Part shown: piece by piece, positions 19,989 to 29,898 of the stretch
Layout of the letters: every line of letters begins with the position of its first letter
Position numbering within the stretch: the first letter of the stretch is position 1
DNA from: an uncultured Oxalobacter sp.
GTDB lineage: Bacteria > Pseudomonadota > Gammaproteobacteria > Burkholderiales > Burkholderiaceae_D
Reading direction: 5' to 3'
NCBI GenBank assembly: GCA_934401755.1
Contig: CAKRSU010000004.1
Span: 1 to 64,000, forward strand
DNA length: 64,000 nt
Program-made: the position numbers and the translations under genes
Notes under the pieces: model-generated
Told to the model about the DNA's origin: nothing
Seen by the model: the letters and a program-made list of their open reading frames with translations, nothing else
Database searches by the model: none

Positions 19989-21248
19989 ATGAAGAGTGAT
20001 AAAAAATCGGAACATAAATCGATTAAACAACTTTTTTCTCAATTCTGTTTGAAGCACGGAGTTCCTAAACAAACAACGACCGCTTCTTTCGAAAAACGTT
20101 TACAAACAAAATTTAAAGATATCGGGAAACAATATCTTGATAATGTACAAGCTCGTGCAAAGGGCGAATTTAATGGTAGCGATCTCTACCGTATTATTTA
20201 TTCTTCATTAGAATTTTCTAACGCTTTAGCCGGGCAATTAGATGCCGTTAGACTTGCGACATTTTGTGAATGGATGCTTGAACAAACAGGAGACTTATCG
20301 GGTAAATTAATTATCGATATTGGCTGTGGAAACGGTTTACTAACATGCTTTTTAGCACAACAATTTCCTAATGCTCAAATTATCGGTATTGATATCAATA
20401 TGGATGCCACGCTAGTTACTGATGCCCGAGCAATTGGCCTTAAACTGGATAATGTTCACACCTTCACAGGATCACTTAGTAGCTTCTTAAAAACAGGGAT
20501 TGCTAAAGCAGACCTTATTATTGCCTCTCAAATTTTCGCTGATTCAATAGAAATGACCGTTTTCAACAACGGCCTTCTCACACCAGATGAACGCGATATT
20601 CCTCAATCTTCTTTGAAAGATTTAACCTTGATCAAAGAATTATTAGCCGACAAAGGTCTCTTTTTCTCACTAGAACGTTGGGATTATAGTGAATATTTCT
20701 GTCGCTGGGTCCGTATCTGTGAAGCATCTGGTTTAAGTTTTGTTGCCCACCATTCCAAAGGTTTAATATTTTCCAATGCCGACCACCAAACTGAAATATG
20801 CCCTGTTGGCGCTTTCATCAAAAACCTTTCTAATTCGTCCCCAGCACGGCGTGAAGATGTAATGGCATCATATGCTTGCTCCAAAATGGACATCTGTAAA
20901 ATAGAAAAAAACGAAGCGCTAGTCGATATGATTTTCAGCGCATGGCATAAAATTGATGTCTATATTGGTAAAGCGATTTTCAAACAATATGATACGACAT
21001 TTATTATTCGAATAGGTGTTGCAGGCGGTATTGGTTATTACTATGCGGGTAATGATGCAGGCTGGCAAATACTGCATTATGGGCCAAGTGTTCGCTTAAA
21101 AGAACTCGTTTCTGAGATGAAAGCAGCAAGAAAGCAATATAAAGATGATGGCGCCATCATCTCTTGGGAAACATTTCACCCTGATATTTGCACATCCCTT
21201 GGACTGGACTTCGAAATAAGCAATAATAACCTTATAACAAATACTTAA
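19989..21248 (+). CDS. Class I SAM-dependent methyltransferase domain protein, function unknown
   Basis: 419 aa, not matched to a named family. A Rossmann-type methyltransferase core starts near residue 107 with IIDIGCGNGLLTCFLAQQFP (motif I) and IIGIDINMDATL (motif II). The first 100 residues and the last 200 are not recognised, so it is larger than a bare methyltransferase domain. There is no signal peptide or membrane segment. It follows spoT by 53 bases on the same strand and is followed by a hairpin at 21268-21293. The substrate cannot be inferred. Confidence 0.7.
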   Translation: MKSDKKSEHKSIKQLFSQFCLKHGVPKQTTTASFEKRLQTKFKDIGKQYLDNVQARAKGEFNGSDLYRIIYSSLEFSNALAGQLDAVRLATFCEWMLEQTGDLSGKLIIDIGCGNGLLTCFLAQQFPNAQIIGIDINMDATLVTDARAIGLKLDNVHTFTGSLSSFLKTGIAKADLIIASQIFADSIEMTVFNNGLLTPDERDIPQSSLKDLTLIKELLADKGLFFSLERWDYSEYFCRWVRICEASGLSFVAHHSKGLIFSNADHQTEICPVGAFIKNLSNSSPARREDVMASYACSKMDICKIEKNEALVDMIFSAWHKIDVYIGKAIFKQYDTTFIIRIGVAGGIGYYYAGNDAGWQILHYGPSVRLKELVSEMKAARKQYKDDGAIISWETFHPDICTSLGLDFEISNNNLITNT

Positions 21249-21267
21249 AAATAGTCTAAAAATCTAC

Positions 21268-21293
21268 GATAATGGTTGCACTTTACCATTATC
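21268..21293 (+). terminator. Hairpin after the methyltransferase gene
   Basis: 9-bp stem (21268-21276 with 21285-21293) with an 8-base loop, 20 bases after the stop. The following T-tract is short, so termination is likely but not certain. Confidence 0.5.
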
Positions 21294-21457
21294 TATCGTA
21301 TTTAAGGCTTTCGATCTATTTCGATAAGATCGCATTGCCAAGGTAATTTATTTTTTAAAAATTCTTCTTACGCTATCTATCAGTTTCTTAACGAACAGAC
21401 CATTTTTTCATCGTCTACAAGTATTCTTATTTTTAAACATTTCTACAATGTAGATTT

Positions 21458-22450
21458 ATGAAAAATCGATCTGCTTTTTCGGGTATTGATACCTTTTTAT
21501 CTGCATCTAAATTTTCTACAGCAACAAAATTAACCTACAGTAATGCTTTAAGAACCTTTCATACATGGTGTCGTTCTCGCAAACTGTCTTTCCTTTCAGA
21601 ACAAGATATTTATCTATTTCGTCAATGGCTCTTAGAAAAATATCGGCTAACAACCGCTCAAACTTACATGGCTGTTATCAAGCAATATTTTTCATGGCTT
21701 TCAAAAAATAAATCTTATGACGATATTGCTCTCGATGTGCGGGGTGTACGAATTGATCATTCTGAGCCGATGCGCAATTATTTATCAGGACAGAAAATTA
21801 AACGTATCTTGGACCTTCTATCTGAGCAGGCAGATCAATCAGGCACATTATTGGACATGCGCAATTATATGATTGTACTTTTAATGGCGACATGCGGCTT
21901 GCGCATTTCTGAAGTGAAAAATCTTGATGTTGGCGATTTTTACCGCTCATCTGAAACATTCCGATTACTGATACATGGAAAAGGGCGAGACGGAAAAGCT
22001 GATTCTGTTAATGTTCCTGAATATGTTGTCAAAAAAATAACGCATTGGTTAAAAATGCGTCAATCCCCTAGTGCCGTATTCCCCATGTTCACTTCCATGG
22101 GAAACAATAATAAAGATGGTCGTTTATGCAGTCGATCTGTAAGCCAAATTGTTAAACAAGCAATGATCACAGCAGGATTTAATTCATCAAGACTAACGGC
22201 TCATTCTCTTAGACATTCGGCCGTCACACTCGCATTACTTGCGGGAGCTTCTTTACAAGAAGTGCAGCAATTTGCTCGACATCGTAGAATTGAAACAACA
22301 CAAATGTATGCCCATAATCTTGAGGCACAACGCAACCGTTGCTCGCAACTTATCATAGATATGATACGCCCTGAAGTAAAAAGAAAAACATTACGAAAAT
22401 ATGGCACTTTAATAAAAAAACGCCGAAAAGCGCCTGCCAATCTTCGCTAA
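21458..22450 (+). CDS. Solitary tyrosine recombinase/integrase
   Basis: 330 aa. An N-terminal SAM-like core-binding domain (residues 1-100) is followed by a catalytic domain carrying R149 (CGLRISEV), a lysine in HGKGRDGK (173-180), H249-x-x-R252 (HSLRHS), H275 (ARHRRIET) and nucleophile Y284 (QMYAH). All catalytic residues are present, so the enzyme is probably active. It is more divergent than the XerD at 62540-63469, with an extra basic C-terminal tail (KRKTLRKYGTLIKKRRK). No phage or element genes and no clear att repeats were seen beside it. It could be the XerC partner or the leftover of an integrated element. Confidence 0.85.
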   Translation: MKNRSAFSGIDTFLSASKFSTATKLTYSNALRTFHTWCRSRKLSFLSEQDIYLFRQWLLEKYRLTTAQTYMAVIKQYFSWLSKNKSYDDIALDVRGVRIDHSEPMRNYLSGQKIKRILDLLSEQADQSGTLLDMRNYMIVLLMATCGLRISEVKNLDVGDFYRSSETFRLLIHGKGRDGKADSVNVPEYVVKKITHWLKMRQSPSAVFPMFTSMGNNNKDGRLCSRSVSQIVKQAMITAGFNSSRLTAHSLRHSAVTLALLAGASLQEVQQFARHRRIETTQMYAHNLEAQRNRCSQLIIDMIRPEVKRKTLRKYGTLIKKRRKAPANLR

Positions 22451-22464
22451 TCTCAATATTAAAT

Positions 22465-22494
22465 CCCCCGTTTGACAATCATGGCAAACGGGGG
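22465..22494. terminator. Terminator between the recombinase gene and tyrS
   Basis: Perfect 10-bp GC-rich stem (22465-22474 with 22485-22494) with a 10-base loop, between convergent genes. Confidence 0.7.
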
Positions 22495-22514
22495 GGGAGA
22501 ATGCACAAACCCCG

Positions 22515-23762
22515 TTAAATCAATTCAACTTTTGCAAAACGGCGTTTACCAACCTGAAGAACCATTGTGCCGGCACCAACTTTTAATGCTTTATCCCGAA
22601 TAACTTCGCTATTAATACGAACCGCCCCTTGTTGAACCATTCGCAATGCATCAGATGTGGAAGGACAAAGTCCTGCTTGCTTAAGCAAATTTCCAATCGG
22701 CATCGGCGCTCCGCTTAATTGGACAAATGCAATATCATCAGGAATTCCTCCATGAGTGCGATTAATAAAATCCTGTAACGCTGCTTCAGCCTCAGATTTC
22801 GAATGAAAACGTTCAACAATTTCCTGTGCAAACGCTACTTTAACATCACGCGGATTCATGCCTTCGGAAACGGCTTTCTTCAATTTTTCAATTTCTTGAA
22901 GCGACTTAAATGAAAGCAATTCATAGTAACGCCACATCATTTCATCGGAAATACTCATTAATTTACCAAATTGAACATTTCCTGGTTCTTTAATTCCAAC
23001 ATAATTACCTTTGGATTTGGACATTTTTTGTACGCCATCCAATCCTTCAAGTAATGGCATGGTCAAAATACATTGAGGTTCTTGACCAAACTGACGCTGT
23101 AACTCTCTACCAACTAACAAATTAAACTTCTGATCAGATCCCCCCAATTCCAGATCCGACTCAAGTGCAACTGAATCATACCCTTGCATCAAAGGATACA
23201 AAAATTCATGAACAGAAATTGGGGTTCCTTCTTTAAATCGTTTAGAAAAATCATCTCGTTCTAAAATGCGAGCTACAGTATACATCGCCGCTAATTTGAT
23301 CATACCGCGAGAGCCTAACTTATCACTCCATTCCGAGTTATAGCGGATTTCTGTCTTTTCAGGATCAAGCACCATACTCGCTTGTTTGAAATAAGTCATG
23401 GCATTTTCTTCGATCTGTTCACGACTTAGTGGTGGTCGCGTCACATTACGTCCACTTGGATCCCCAATTAACGACGTAAAGTCACCAATTAAGAATATGA
23501 CAACATGACCTAAATCCTGTAATTGCCGCATTTTATTTAAAACGACAGTATGTCCAAGATGAAGATCGGGCGCAGTAGGATCCAACCCTAACTTAATACG
23601 CAAAGGTTTCCCGGTCTTTTCAGAACGTGCTAATTTCTGAGCGAAATCAGATTCAATTAAAAGTTCGTCACAGCCTCGTTTAGCAATAGCGAGCGCTTCT
23701 TTGACAGAATCAGTCAATGGTAGCGCTTTAATTGGCGCCTGAGCAGAAATATTTTCAGTCAT
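22515..23762 (-). CDS. tyrS: Tyrosyl-tRNA synthetase
   Basis: Class I synthetase charging tRNA-Tyr, 415 aa. Signature sequences are HLGHTVVL (HIGH motif), [34 protein letters not shown] and [12 protein letters not shown] (KMSKS), with a C-terminal S4 domain ([20 protein letters not shown]). This is the TyrZ-like form usual in betaproteobacteria. Divergent from the M23 peptidase gene, a conserved neighbourhood (tyrS, M23 peptidase, anmK). Confidence 0.96.
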   Translation of the reverse strand: MTENISAQAPIKALPLTDSVKEALAIAKRGCDELLIESDFAQKLARSEKTGKPLRIKLGLDPTAPDLHLGHTVVLNKMRQLQDLGHVVIFLIGDFTSLIGDPSGRNVTRPPLSREQIEENAMTYFKQASMVLDPEKTEIRYNSEWSDKLGSRGMIKLAAMYTVARILERDDFSKRFKEGTPISVHEFLYPLMQGYDSVALESDLELGGSDQKFNLLVGRELQRQFGQEPQCILTMPLLEGLDGVQKMSKSKGNYVGIKEPGNVQFGKLMSISDEMMWRYYELLSFKSLQEIEKLKKAVSEGMNPRDVKVAFAQEIVERFHSKSEAEAALQDFINRTHGGIPDDIAFVQLSGAPMPIGNLLKQAGLCPSTSDALRMVQQGAVRINSEVIRDKALKVGAGTMVLQVGKRRFAKVELI

Positions 23763-23796
23763 CGGTGATTTATCAGATTAAAATGGCATTTTGAAT

Positions 23797-23805
23797 TGAT
23801 ATAAT
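23797..23805 (+). promoter_or_regulatory. Extended -10 promoter for the M23 peptidase gene
   Basis: TGATATAAT, an extended -10 element with perfect TATAAT at 23800-23805 and a TG one base upstream of it. The -35 region is weak, as often with extended -10 promoters. It gives a leader of about 95 bases. Confidence 0.5.
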
Positions 23806-23908
23806 GCGCAGTTCTACCATCAAAGTCGATATGAATCGATCATCTCAAGCAGTTTTTCTGTGCAAAGGAATTCATTTTAACTGATTGCAGCAATAAGAGG
23901 GAAATCAG

Positions 23909-25522
23909 ATGCATTTTATCCGTACAGCAAATAAGGCACTAAGACGTCTACTGCTGTCAATGTTTATTATCTTTTCAGGAGCTTCATGGCTCTTACCAAC
24001 GCCTGTTTTAGCGGGAATCGCGCCAGGAACAATGATTAAAAAAGCAGAAATTTCTCACAAGAAGCCATTATCAAAATCCACTGAAAAAAAGAATCTCCCT
24101 TTGGAAAAATCGGCATTAGCAAAACCGATTATAAAGACTTCAGAGAAATCAACATTGCCTCACACACTCCCCAAGAGGTCTCGTCATACGGTTTCTACAG
24201 AAACGTCTCTTGACAAAAAAACAGCCGCTCAATCTGTCAAACAAACTCGGCAAACGTCAATCGATAAGATCGATCGCAAACGAGATACTCAAACTCAGCA
24301 ATCCGAAAAAGCAACTTTTCAAGCTAAAAAACAAACTGCTTCAAAACACTTAAACCAAGCGGCAACAACGCCTTTAACCAATCAGCTATCTAATAACATT
24401 GAATCCTTAAAGAAACCAATTGTTGAAAAACCGATCATCAAAGAAATGACGGTACAAAAAGGAGACATCCGAACAAAACCTCGTGCACCGCGTCAATATT
24501 CAGATGCCACAAAAAATGCCGTGAAACACAATCAACCCCACTCAAAAATTGATATTCATGCGAAACAAGACTATAACCAACGCTATGGAAATACCAATAT
24601 TCCTAAAATCTATGCCAATGGAGATCCAGGGCCTCAAGAAATAAAGCCTTCTGCAACGATTACGTCAATTGAAGCCCGTTCCGCTACCATTGAAACGACA
24701 ATTTTCGCCGCAGCTAAAAAAGTGGGAATCCCTGATGCTATTACAAAAAAATTCACCAATCTCTTTTCAATGGATGTTGAAATGGATATCAGCGAATTTC
24801 AAGGTTCTCGATTCAATGTCATTTATGAAGTCTATCGAAAAGATGGAAAATTTCTAAAAACAGGAAACCTTTTAGCGGCAGAGTTCATCAATGACGGCGT
24901 TCATTATCAAACAATTTGGTATGAAAAATATACCGGACAAGGAGAATATTATGATGTTGAAGGCCGCTCTTTAAAAACAGCAGCCACTCAGCTTTCTTGT
25001 CCATTACGTACCCCATTAGACAATTTTAGGCAAACATCAGGATTTGGTTATCGGGTTCATCCTGTCACAGGAGGATTAAAGCAACATAAAGGGTTAGATA
25101 TGGCAGCGCCATCAGGCACTCCTATTCATGCGGCAGCCGACGGTACGATCCGTGAAGCTGGATGGCATGGCGGTTATGGTAATTTTGTCCTTATCCAACA
25201 CACTAGCGCACATACAACCGCATATGGGCATATGAGTCGCATTCATCCTAGTATTTCTTCGGGCATGCGTGTACGACAAGGAGACATTATCGGTTATGTT
25301 GGCTCAACAGGCATGAGTACAGGTCCTCATTTACATTATGAAGTGCGAGTAAACGGTATCCAACAAGATCCTTCTAAAATTGCCAATATTTCAGGCCTAG
25401 CAAGTCGACAAAATATCATGCTAACAGGTAATGATAAAGTTCGATTTAGAGAACACTTATATCGTATGCAAAGTTATTTTGCACAATTAAATGCAAATCC
25501 CTCAAAACGGATTATTTCTTAA
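23909..25522 (+). CDS. Secreted M23 family peptidoglycan endopeptidase
   Basis: 537 aa. The N-terminus has a signal peptide (LLLSMFIIFSGASWLLPTPV then LAG). Residues of about 40-240 are a Lys/Thr/Gln/Ser-rich low-complexity linker. The C-terminal LytM/M23 domain has the zinc ligands of FGYRVHP, QHKGLDMAAP, TTAYGHMSRI and TGPHLHYEV, so catalysis is predicted. It likely trims peptide cross-links in the periplasm. Its downstream neighbour is anmK, a cell-wall recycling kinase, and its stop codon lies 29 bases before the anmK ATG. Confidence 0.92.
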   Translation: MHFIRTANKALRRLLLSMFIIFSGASWLLPTPVLAGIAPGTMIKKAEISHKKPLSKSTEKKNLPLEKSALAKPIIKTSEKSTLPHTLPKRSRHTVSTETSLDKKTAAQSVKQTRQTSIDKIDRKRDTQTQQSEKATFQAKKQTASKHLNQAATTPLTNQLSNNIESLKKPIVEKPIIKEMTVQKGDIRTKPRAPRQYSDATKNAVKHNQPHSKIDIHAKQDYNQRYGNTNIPKIYANGDPGPQEIKPSATITSIEARSATIETTIFAAAKKVGIPDAITKKFTNLFSMDVEMDISEFQGSRFNVIYEVYRKDGKFLKTGNLLAAEFINDGVHYQTIWYEKYTGQGEYYDVEGRSLKTAATQLSCPLRTPLDNFRQTSGFGYRVHPVTGGLKQHKGLDMAAPSGTPIHAAADGTIREAGWHGGYGNFVLIQHTSAHTTAYGHMSRIHPSISSGMRVRQGDIIGYVGSTGMSTGPHLHYEVRVNGIQQDPSKIANISGLASRQNIMLTGNDKVRFREHLYRMQSYFAQLNANPSKRIIS

Positions 25523-25550
25523 TCTTAGTGATTGTTTTCTTAAGGAGCCT

Positions 25551-26675
25551 ATGAGCCTTTATATTGGACTGATGTCAGGAACAAGCCTAGATGGCGTTGA
25601 TGGCGTGCTCGCTTGCATTCCAGATAACTATCATGGAGGACGACTTAAAATTTTAGCGACGGCTCATGTCCCCTTTGATATTTCATTTCGAAAGCAGCTG
25701 ATGCAATTACAAGAAATGGATTCTAATGAACTTGAACGAGAAGCGATTGTCGCTAATGTTTTAGCTAAAAAATACGCTGAAAATGTTCACGCGCTCGTAT
25801 CTAAAACAGCTATTTCACCACAAACAGTAACTGCTATTGGAGTTCATGGGCAAACTGTCAGACATCGTCCCGATTTAGGCTTTTCTCGCCAAACCAACAA
25901 CCCCGCTCTTCTCGCTGAATTAACCGGTATTGATGTTATTGCTGATTTCAGAAATCGTGATATAGCCGCTGGTGGACAAGGCGCTCCTTTAGTACCAGCA
26001 TTTCACCAAGCCGTGATGGGATCAAAAACTGAATTTCGGGTCATTATCAATATTGGCGGTATCGCAAACATTAGCATATTAAAGCCAGACGGAACCATTA
26101 CTGGATTTGATACGGGACCAGGCAACATGCTAATGGATGCCTTTATTCAACAGCAACAACATAAACCCTATGATAAAGAGGGGCGATGGGCTGCTAGCGG
26201 TAAAATACTAAAGCCCTTGCTTGAAAATATGTTGAATGAACCTTTTTTTTACAAAACTCCACCTAAAAGTACCGGACGTGACCTTTTCCATATGGGATGG
26301 TTAAAACATCATTTATTACAAACCAACACAACTGATTTTAATGATGAAGATATTCAAGCAACATTATTAGCCCTCACGGCAAAGACAATTACGGACGCTA
26401 TACTAACTTATGCACCAAAAGCAACTCAGGTTTATTTATGCGGCGGGGGTGCACTCAATAATTTTTTAGTCCATTCAATCCGTAATCTACTTCAAAAAAA
26501 ACATCCGGATATTCTATTAGCATCATCTGATGTATTAGGCATTGATCCCATGCACGTAGAATCGCTTGCTTTTGCTTGGCTTGCCCATCGATTCATGATC
26601 AGAAAACCCGGTAATTTACCGAGTGTCACCGGAGCAAATGGCCCTCGAATACTCGGTGCACTCTATCCTGCTTAA
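25551..26675 (+). CDS. anmK: Anhydro-N-acetylmuramic acid kinase
   Basis: Converts 1,6-anhydroMurNAc plus ATP and water to MurNAc-6-phosphate in peptidoglycan recycling. The 374-aa protein starts MSLYIGLMSGTSLDGVDGVL, the family signature, and continues with IGVHGQTVRHRP, GQGAPLVPAFH, NIGGIANISIL and TGFDTGPGN. The longer frame upstream is rejected because AAGGAG sits four bases before the ATG at 25551. Downstream of the M23 peptidase, with dtd 18 bases further on. Confidence 0.96.
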   Translation: MSLYIGLMSGTSLDGVDGVLACIPDNYHGGRLKILATAHVPFDISFRKQLMQLQEMDSNELEREAIVANVLAKKYAENVHALVSKTAISPQTVTAIGVHGQTVRHRPDLGFSRQTNNPALLAELTGIDVIADFRNRDIAAGGQGAPLVPAFHQAVMGSKTEFRVIINIGGIANISILKPDGTITGFDTGPGNMLMDAFIQQQQHKPYDKEGRWAASGKILKPLLENMLNEPFFYKTPPKSTGRDLFHMGWLKHHLLQTNTTDFNDEDIQATLLALTAKTITDAILTYAPKATQVYLCGGGALNNFLVHSIRNLLQKKHPDILLASSDVLGIDPMHVESLAFAWLAHRFMIRKPGNLPSVTGANGPRILGALYPA

Positions 26676-26693
26676 TAAAAAATAGGAATAACA

Positions 26694-27146
26694 ATGATTG
26701 CTTTACTCCAACGAGTTCGTCAAGCTGCCGTTCATGTTGATTCGATAGAAATAGCCCGCATTGGATATGGATTAATGGTTTTGGTTTGTGCAGAACGCGA
26801 TGATACAGAAAAAGAAGCTGATCTTTTATTGAAACGATTAATAAATTACCGTGTTTTTTCTGATACTTGTGGCAAAATGAATGTATCACTTTCTTCTATC
26901 GGAGGTGAATTATTACTTGTTCCCCAATTCACCTTAGCTGCAGATACACAATCCGGAACTCGCCCTTCTTTTTCTCCAGCAGCTCCCGCTGATATCGGGA
27001 AAAAACTGTTTGACTATTTCACTCAACAAGCTCAATTGCAACCAACCCTTCAAAAAGTAGCAACCGGCCGCTTCGGTGCTAATATGCAAGTTTCATTAAT
27101 CAATGATGGGCCCGTTACTTTTTGGCTTGAAACACCTCGCAAATAA
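26694..27146 (+). CDS. dtd: D-aminoacyl-tRNA deacylase
   Basis: 150 aa. Removes D-amino acids (and glycine) wrongly attached to tRNA. The family motifs are [18 protein letters not shown] and the C-terminal GP motif [11 protein letters not shown], plus [13 protein letters not shown] at the start. Length is normal. Part of the + strand operon beginning at anmK or the M23 gene. Confidence 0.95.
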   Translation: MIALLQRVRQAAVHVDSIEIARIGYGLMVLVCAERDDTEKEADLLLKRLINYRVFSDTCGKMNVSLSSIGGELLLVPQFTLAADTQSGTRPSFSPAAPADIGKKLFDYFTQQAQLQPTLQKVATGRFGANMQVSLINDGPVTFWLETPRK

Positions 27147-27211
27147 TATGTAAAAACATCGCTTCATCTGGCAAAATAACACTATTCTCTTTTAATCGCC
27201 AAGGAGCTAAG

Positions 27212-27847
27212 ATGAAATTCTGGAGTCATTCTATTCAAGAAGGAAAAGCCATTCCCCCACAATATGCTTTTTGTCAATATGATCCAATCAACCACTTAAA
27301 GATGTCGGATAATAAAAACCCACACTTTGCATGGAGTGATTTACCGGCAAAAGCAAAATCTTTAGCACTTATTTGCCACGACTACGATGTCCCATCTCAA
27401 GGGGATCATGTTAATCAAGAAGGAAAAGTCGTTTCTGCTTCTCTTGCTCGAGTTGATTTCTTTCATTGGGTTTTAATTGACTTACCAATTTCTCGTACTG
27501 CCATTGAAGAAGGTGAATTCTCTAATGGTATTACACCACGAGGAAAATCGGGCCCTGAAGCATTAGATGGTAGTCGTCAAGGGATTAATGACTATACAGG
27601 ATGGTTTGCATCCGATAAAGAAATGGCGGGTAATTATTTTGGATATGATGGCTGTTGCCCCCCATGGAATGATGAAATTCCACATCATTATGTTTTTACC
27701 TTATATGCATTAGATATTGAAAAACTCCCTGTTTCTGGCATATTTACTGGCCAAGATGTCTGGCAAGCATTAAAAGGTCATGTACTTGATAAAGCCACAA
27801 TTACAGGCACCTATTCACTCAATCCTGACATCATTGCCAAACGATAA
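27212..27847 (+). CDS. YbhB/YbcL (PEBP) family protein
   Basis: 211 aa related to phosphatidylethanolamine-binding proteins and Raf kinase inhibitor. Family features are HFAWSDLPAKAKSLALICHD, FFHWVLIDLP and the Y-F-G-Y-D-G-CCPPWND segment corresponding to the ligand-pocket G-x-Y-x-GPCPP motif, here with CCPP. No signal peptide, so a cytoplasmic protein. The biological ligand is unknown. RBS AAGGAG upstream. The stop overlaps the next gene by one base. Confidence 0.88.
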   Translation: MKFWSHSIQEGKAIPPQYAFCQYDPINHLKMSDNKNPHFAWSDLPAKAKSLALICHDYDVPSQGDHVNQEGKVVSASLARVDFFHWVLIDLPISRTAIEEGEFSNGITPRGKSGPEALDGSRQGINDYTGWFASDKEMAGNYFGYDGCCPPWNDEIPHHYVFTLYALDIEKLPVSGIFTGQDVWQALKGHVLDKATITGTYSLNPDIIAKR

Positions 27848-28518
27848 TGAAGGAAAATTACACCAATATTTTAATTATCCGTCATGGACAAACTGAGTGG
27901 AATAAACTGAAAAAGCTCCAAGGTCATAGTGATATTCCCTTAAATGAAGAAGGGAAAAAACAAGCTCAGACACTTGCTTTCATTTTGCAAAATGAACCAT
28001 TAAATGCGATTTATGCAAGTGATCTGAAGCGGGCCTATGAAACAGCACTTGCTATTGCGAAAGTGCACCATATGCCAGTTATGGCCAATCCACAATTTCG
28101 TGAACGTTGCTATGGCGCTTGCGAAGGATTAACATCAGCAGAAATTAAAGAAAAGTTTCCTAAGGAATACAAGGCTTGGGTTATGGCTGCTCCTGATTTA
28201 TTTTTTCCAGACGGAGCACGAAAAACCGAAAGCCCTCGACAATTTCATGAACGAGCTCGAAAAGCGATTCAACTTGTTGCTAAAAAGCACTTGGGACAAA
28301 ATATTGCCATCATTACCCATTTTGGGGTATTGGAAACGGCCTACCGTGAGGCAAAAAATATCCCATTAGGGATCGTCAATAAAATGCCCGTATTAAATAC
28401 AAGTATCAACCGATTTCGTTGGCATATTGATGGTCGACTTGAATTAATGACTTGGCAAGAATCAGAACACTTAGATGAAGCTAAAAAAACTACTATCGAT
28501 TATTTTAAACATTTTTAA
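27847..28518 (+). CDS. Histidine phosphatase family protein
   Basis: 223 aa. The RHG catalytic motif is IIRHGQTEWN, with the phospho-His residue, GHSDIPLNEEGKKQA, YASDLKRAYETA and the second catalytic His in AIITHFGVLE. Such proteins include cofactor-independent mutase-like phosphatases and CobC/PhoE enzymes, and the substrate cannot be chosen. The start overlaps the PEBP gene's stop by a single base (TAATG), showing translational coupling. Confidence 0.9.
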   Translation: MKENYTNILIIRHGQTEWNKLKKLQGHSDIPLNEEGKKQAQTLAFILQNEPLNAIYASDLKRAYETALAIAKVHHMPVMANPQFRERCYGACEGLTSAEIKEKFPKEYKAWVMAAPDLFFPDGARKTESPRQFHERARKAIQLVAKKHLGQNIAIITHFGVLETAYREAKNIPLGIVNKMPVLNTSINRFRWHIDGRLELMTWQESEHLDEAKKTTIDYFKHF

Positions 28519-28556
28519 TCCGTCTATCTTCGGATAGCCCCAATTTCTATTTGCTC

Positions 28557-29585
28557 ATGACTTTGCAAATCGGCCCTTATTCTTTTCCTAATTGTTTAGT
28601 ACTTGCCCCAATGGCTGGCATCACAGACCGTCCTTTTCGGCAAATTTGCCGAAAAATGGGTGCTGGTTATGCGATATCAGAAATGGCTGCAGCAAATCCC
28701 AAAGTTTGGCAAACCGACAAAAGCCGTAAACGACTCGCCCATGATGGAGAACCGCCCCCCATTTCCATTCAACTTGTGGGAGCCGATCCCGAAATCATGG
28801 CAAATGCAGCCCGTTATAATGTCGATCAAGGCGCACAAATTATTGATATTAATATGGGATGCCCTGCTAAAAAAGTCTGCTCAAATTGGTGCGGTTCAGC
28901 GCTTTTACAAAATGAATCTTTAGTTAGTAAAATTCTAGAAGCGGTTGTTAATGCCGTTAACGTTCCAGTTACACTCAAATTTCGCACAGGATGGGATCAT
29001 AATCATATCAATGCATTAACTATTGCAAAGATCGCACAAACATGTGGCATTGCTGCCTTAGCACTTCATGGACGTACCCGTTCTGATGCCTATCAAGGTC
29101 AGGCCGAATACAATACAATTGCAGCAGTTAAAGCGAATGTATCCATTCCTGTTATTGCAAACGGTGACATTGATTCCCCTCAAAAAGCATCAACTGTACT
29201 AACAAAAACAAAAGCCGATGGATTAATGATCGGACGTGCGGCACAAGGATATCCTTGGATTTTTCGAGAAATCAATCAGTTCTTATCAAACAACACGATT
29301 CCTGCTCCACCTAGCATTGCAGAAATCTATGCAATACTCCGAGAACATCTTGAATCACATTATGCTTTTTATGGAGAACATATCGGCGTACGTACCGCAC
29401 GCAAACATATTAGCTGGTATTCACGCTTATTACCTAAAGGTGAGGTATTGAGACAACAAGCAAACCAGGTAGATTCATGTAAAAAACAATTGAAAGTCAT
29501 AGATTGTTTCTTTACCTCTCTACTTGAACGAGACGAACGGTTACAATATGAAAAGATTTACCCTATTGGATATCTGGCGAACTGA
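28557..29585 (+). CDS. dusB: tRNA-dihydrouridine synthase B
   Basis: FMN enzyme that reduces specific uridines to dihydrouridine in tRNA. The 342-aa protein has LAPMAGITDRPFRQICRKMG, the catalytic-Cys segment INMGCPAKKVC, LKFRTGWD and GLMIGRAAQGYPWIF. The longer frame starts at TTG; I choose the ATG at 28557. It precedes fis directly, the classic dusB-fis operon. Confidence 0.96.
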   Translation: MTLQIGPYSFPNCLVLAPMAGITDRPFRQICRKMGAGYAISEMAAANPKVWQTDKSRKRLAHDGEPPPISIQLVGADPEIMANAARYNVDQGAQIIDINMGCPAKKVCSNWCGSALLQNESLVSKILEAVVNAVNVPVTLKFRTGWDHNHINALTIAKIAQTCGIAALALHGRTRSDAYQGQAEYNTIAAVKANVSIPVIANGDIDSPQKASTVLTKTKADGLMIGRAAQGYPWIFREINQFLSNNTIPAPPSIAEIYAILREHLESHYAFYGEHIGVRTARKHISWYSRLLPKGEVLRQQANQVDSCKKQLKVIDCFFTSLLERDERLQYEKIYPIGYLAN

Positions 29586-29613
29586 TAGCACAGTTTAAAT
29601 CGGGATACGGAAG

Positions 29614-29862
29614 ATGAGCAAAGAACATATTCAGGATGTTGTTAAACGAAGTCTGATGGAATATTTTAAGGATCTGGATGGACAAAAACCGACTAATGTC
29701 TACGATATGATCATCAAAACTGTCGAAAAACCGATCCTGATGGTAGTGATGGAACAAGCCGGTTTTATACAGTCTCATGCTGCGCAAATGTTAGGGATCA
29801 ACCGGAATACTCTTAGAAAAAAACTGGCAGAACACGATCTACTTGATCAAGATTCGCTATAA
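29614..29862 (+). CDS. fis: Fis family nucleoid-associated regulator
   Basis: 82 aa. The C-terminal helix-turn-helix QSHAAQMLGINRNTLRKKL is the Fis DNA-binding motif. The N-terminal part YFKDLDGQKPTNVYDMI matches the beta-hairpin region that contacts recombinases. It is shorter than E. coli Fis (98 aa), as usual in betaproteobacteria. Lies 28 bases after dusB and 36 before purH. Confidence 0.94.
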   Translation: MSKEHIQDVVKRSLMEYFKDLDGQKPTNVYDMIIKTVEKPILMVVMEQAGFIQSHAAQMLGINRNTLRKKLAEHDLLDQDSL

Positions 29863-29898
29863 AAATTTCGATTATCTATTTTAGTTTAGGTTTTTATC

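Noticed and set aside
21300..21330. att or dif-like site beside the recombinase
   Set aside because: A 6-bp inverted repeat (CGATCT/AGATCG) exists there, but it is too short and has no second copy that I could find.
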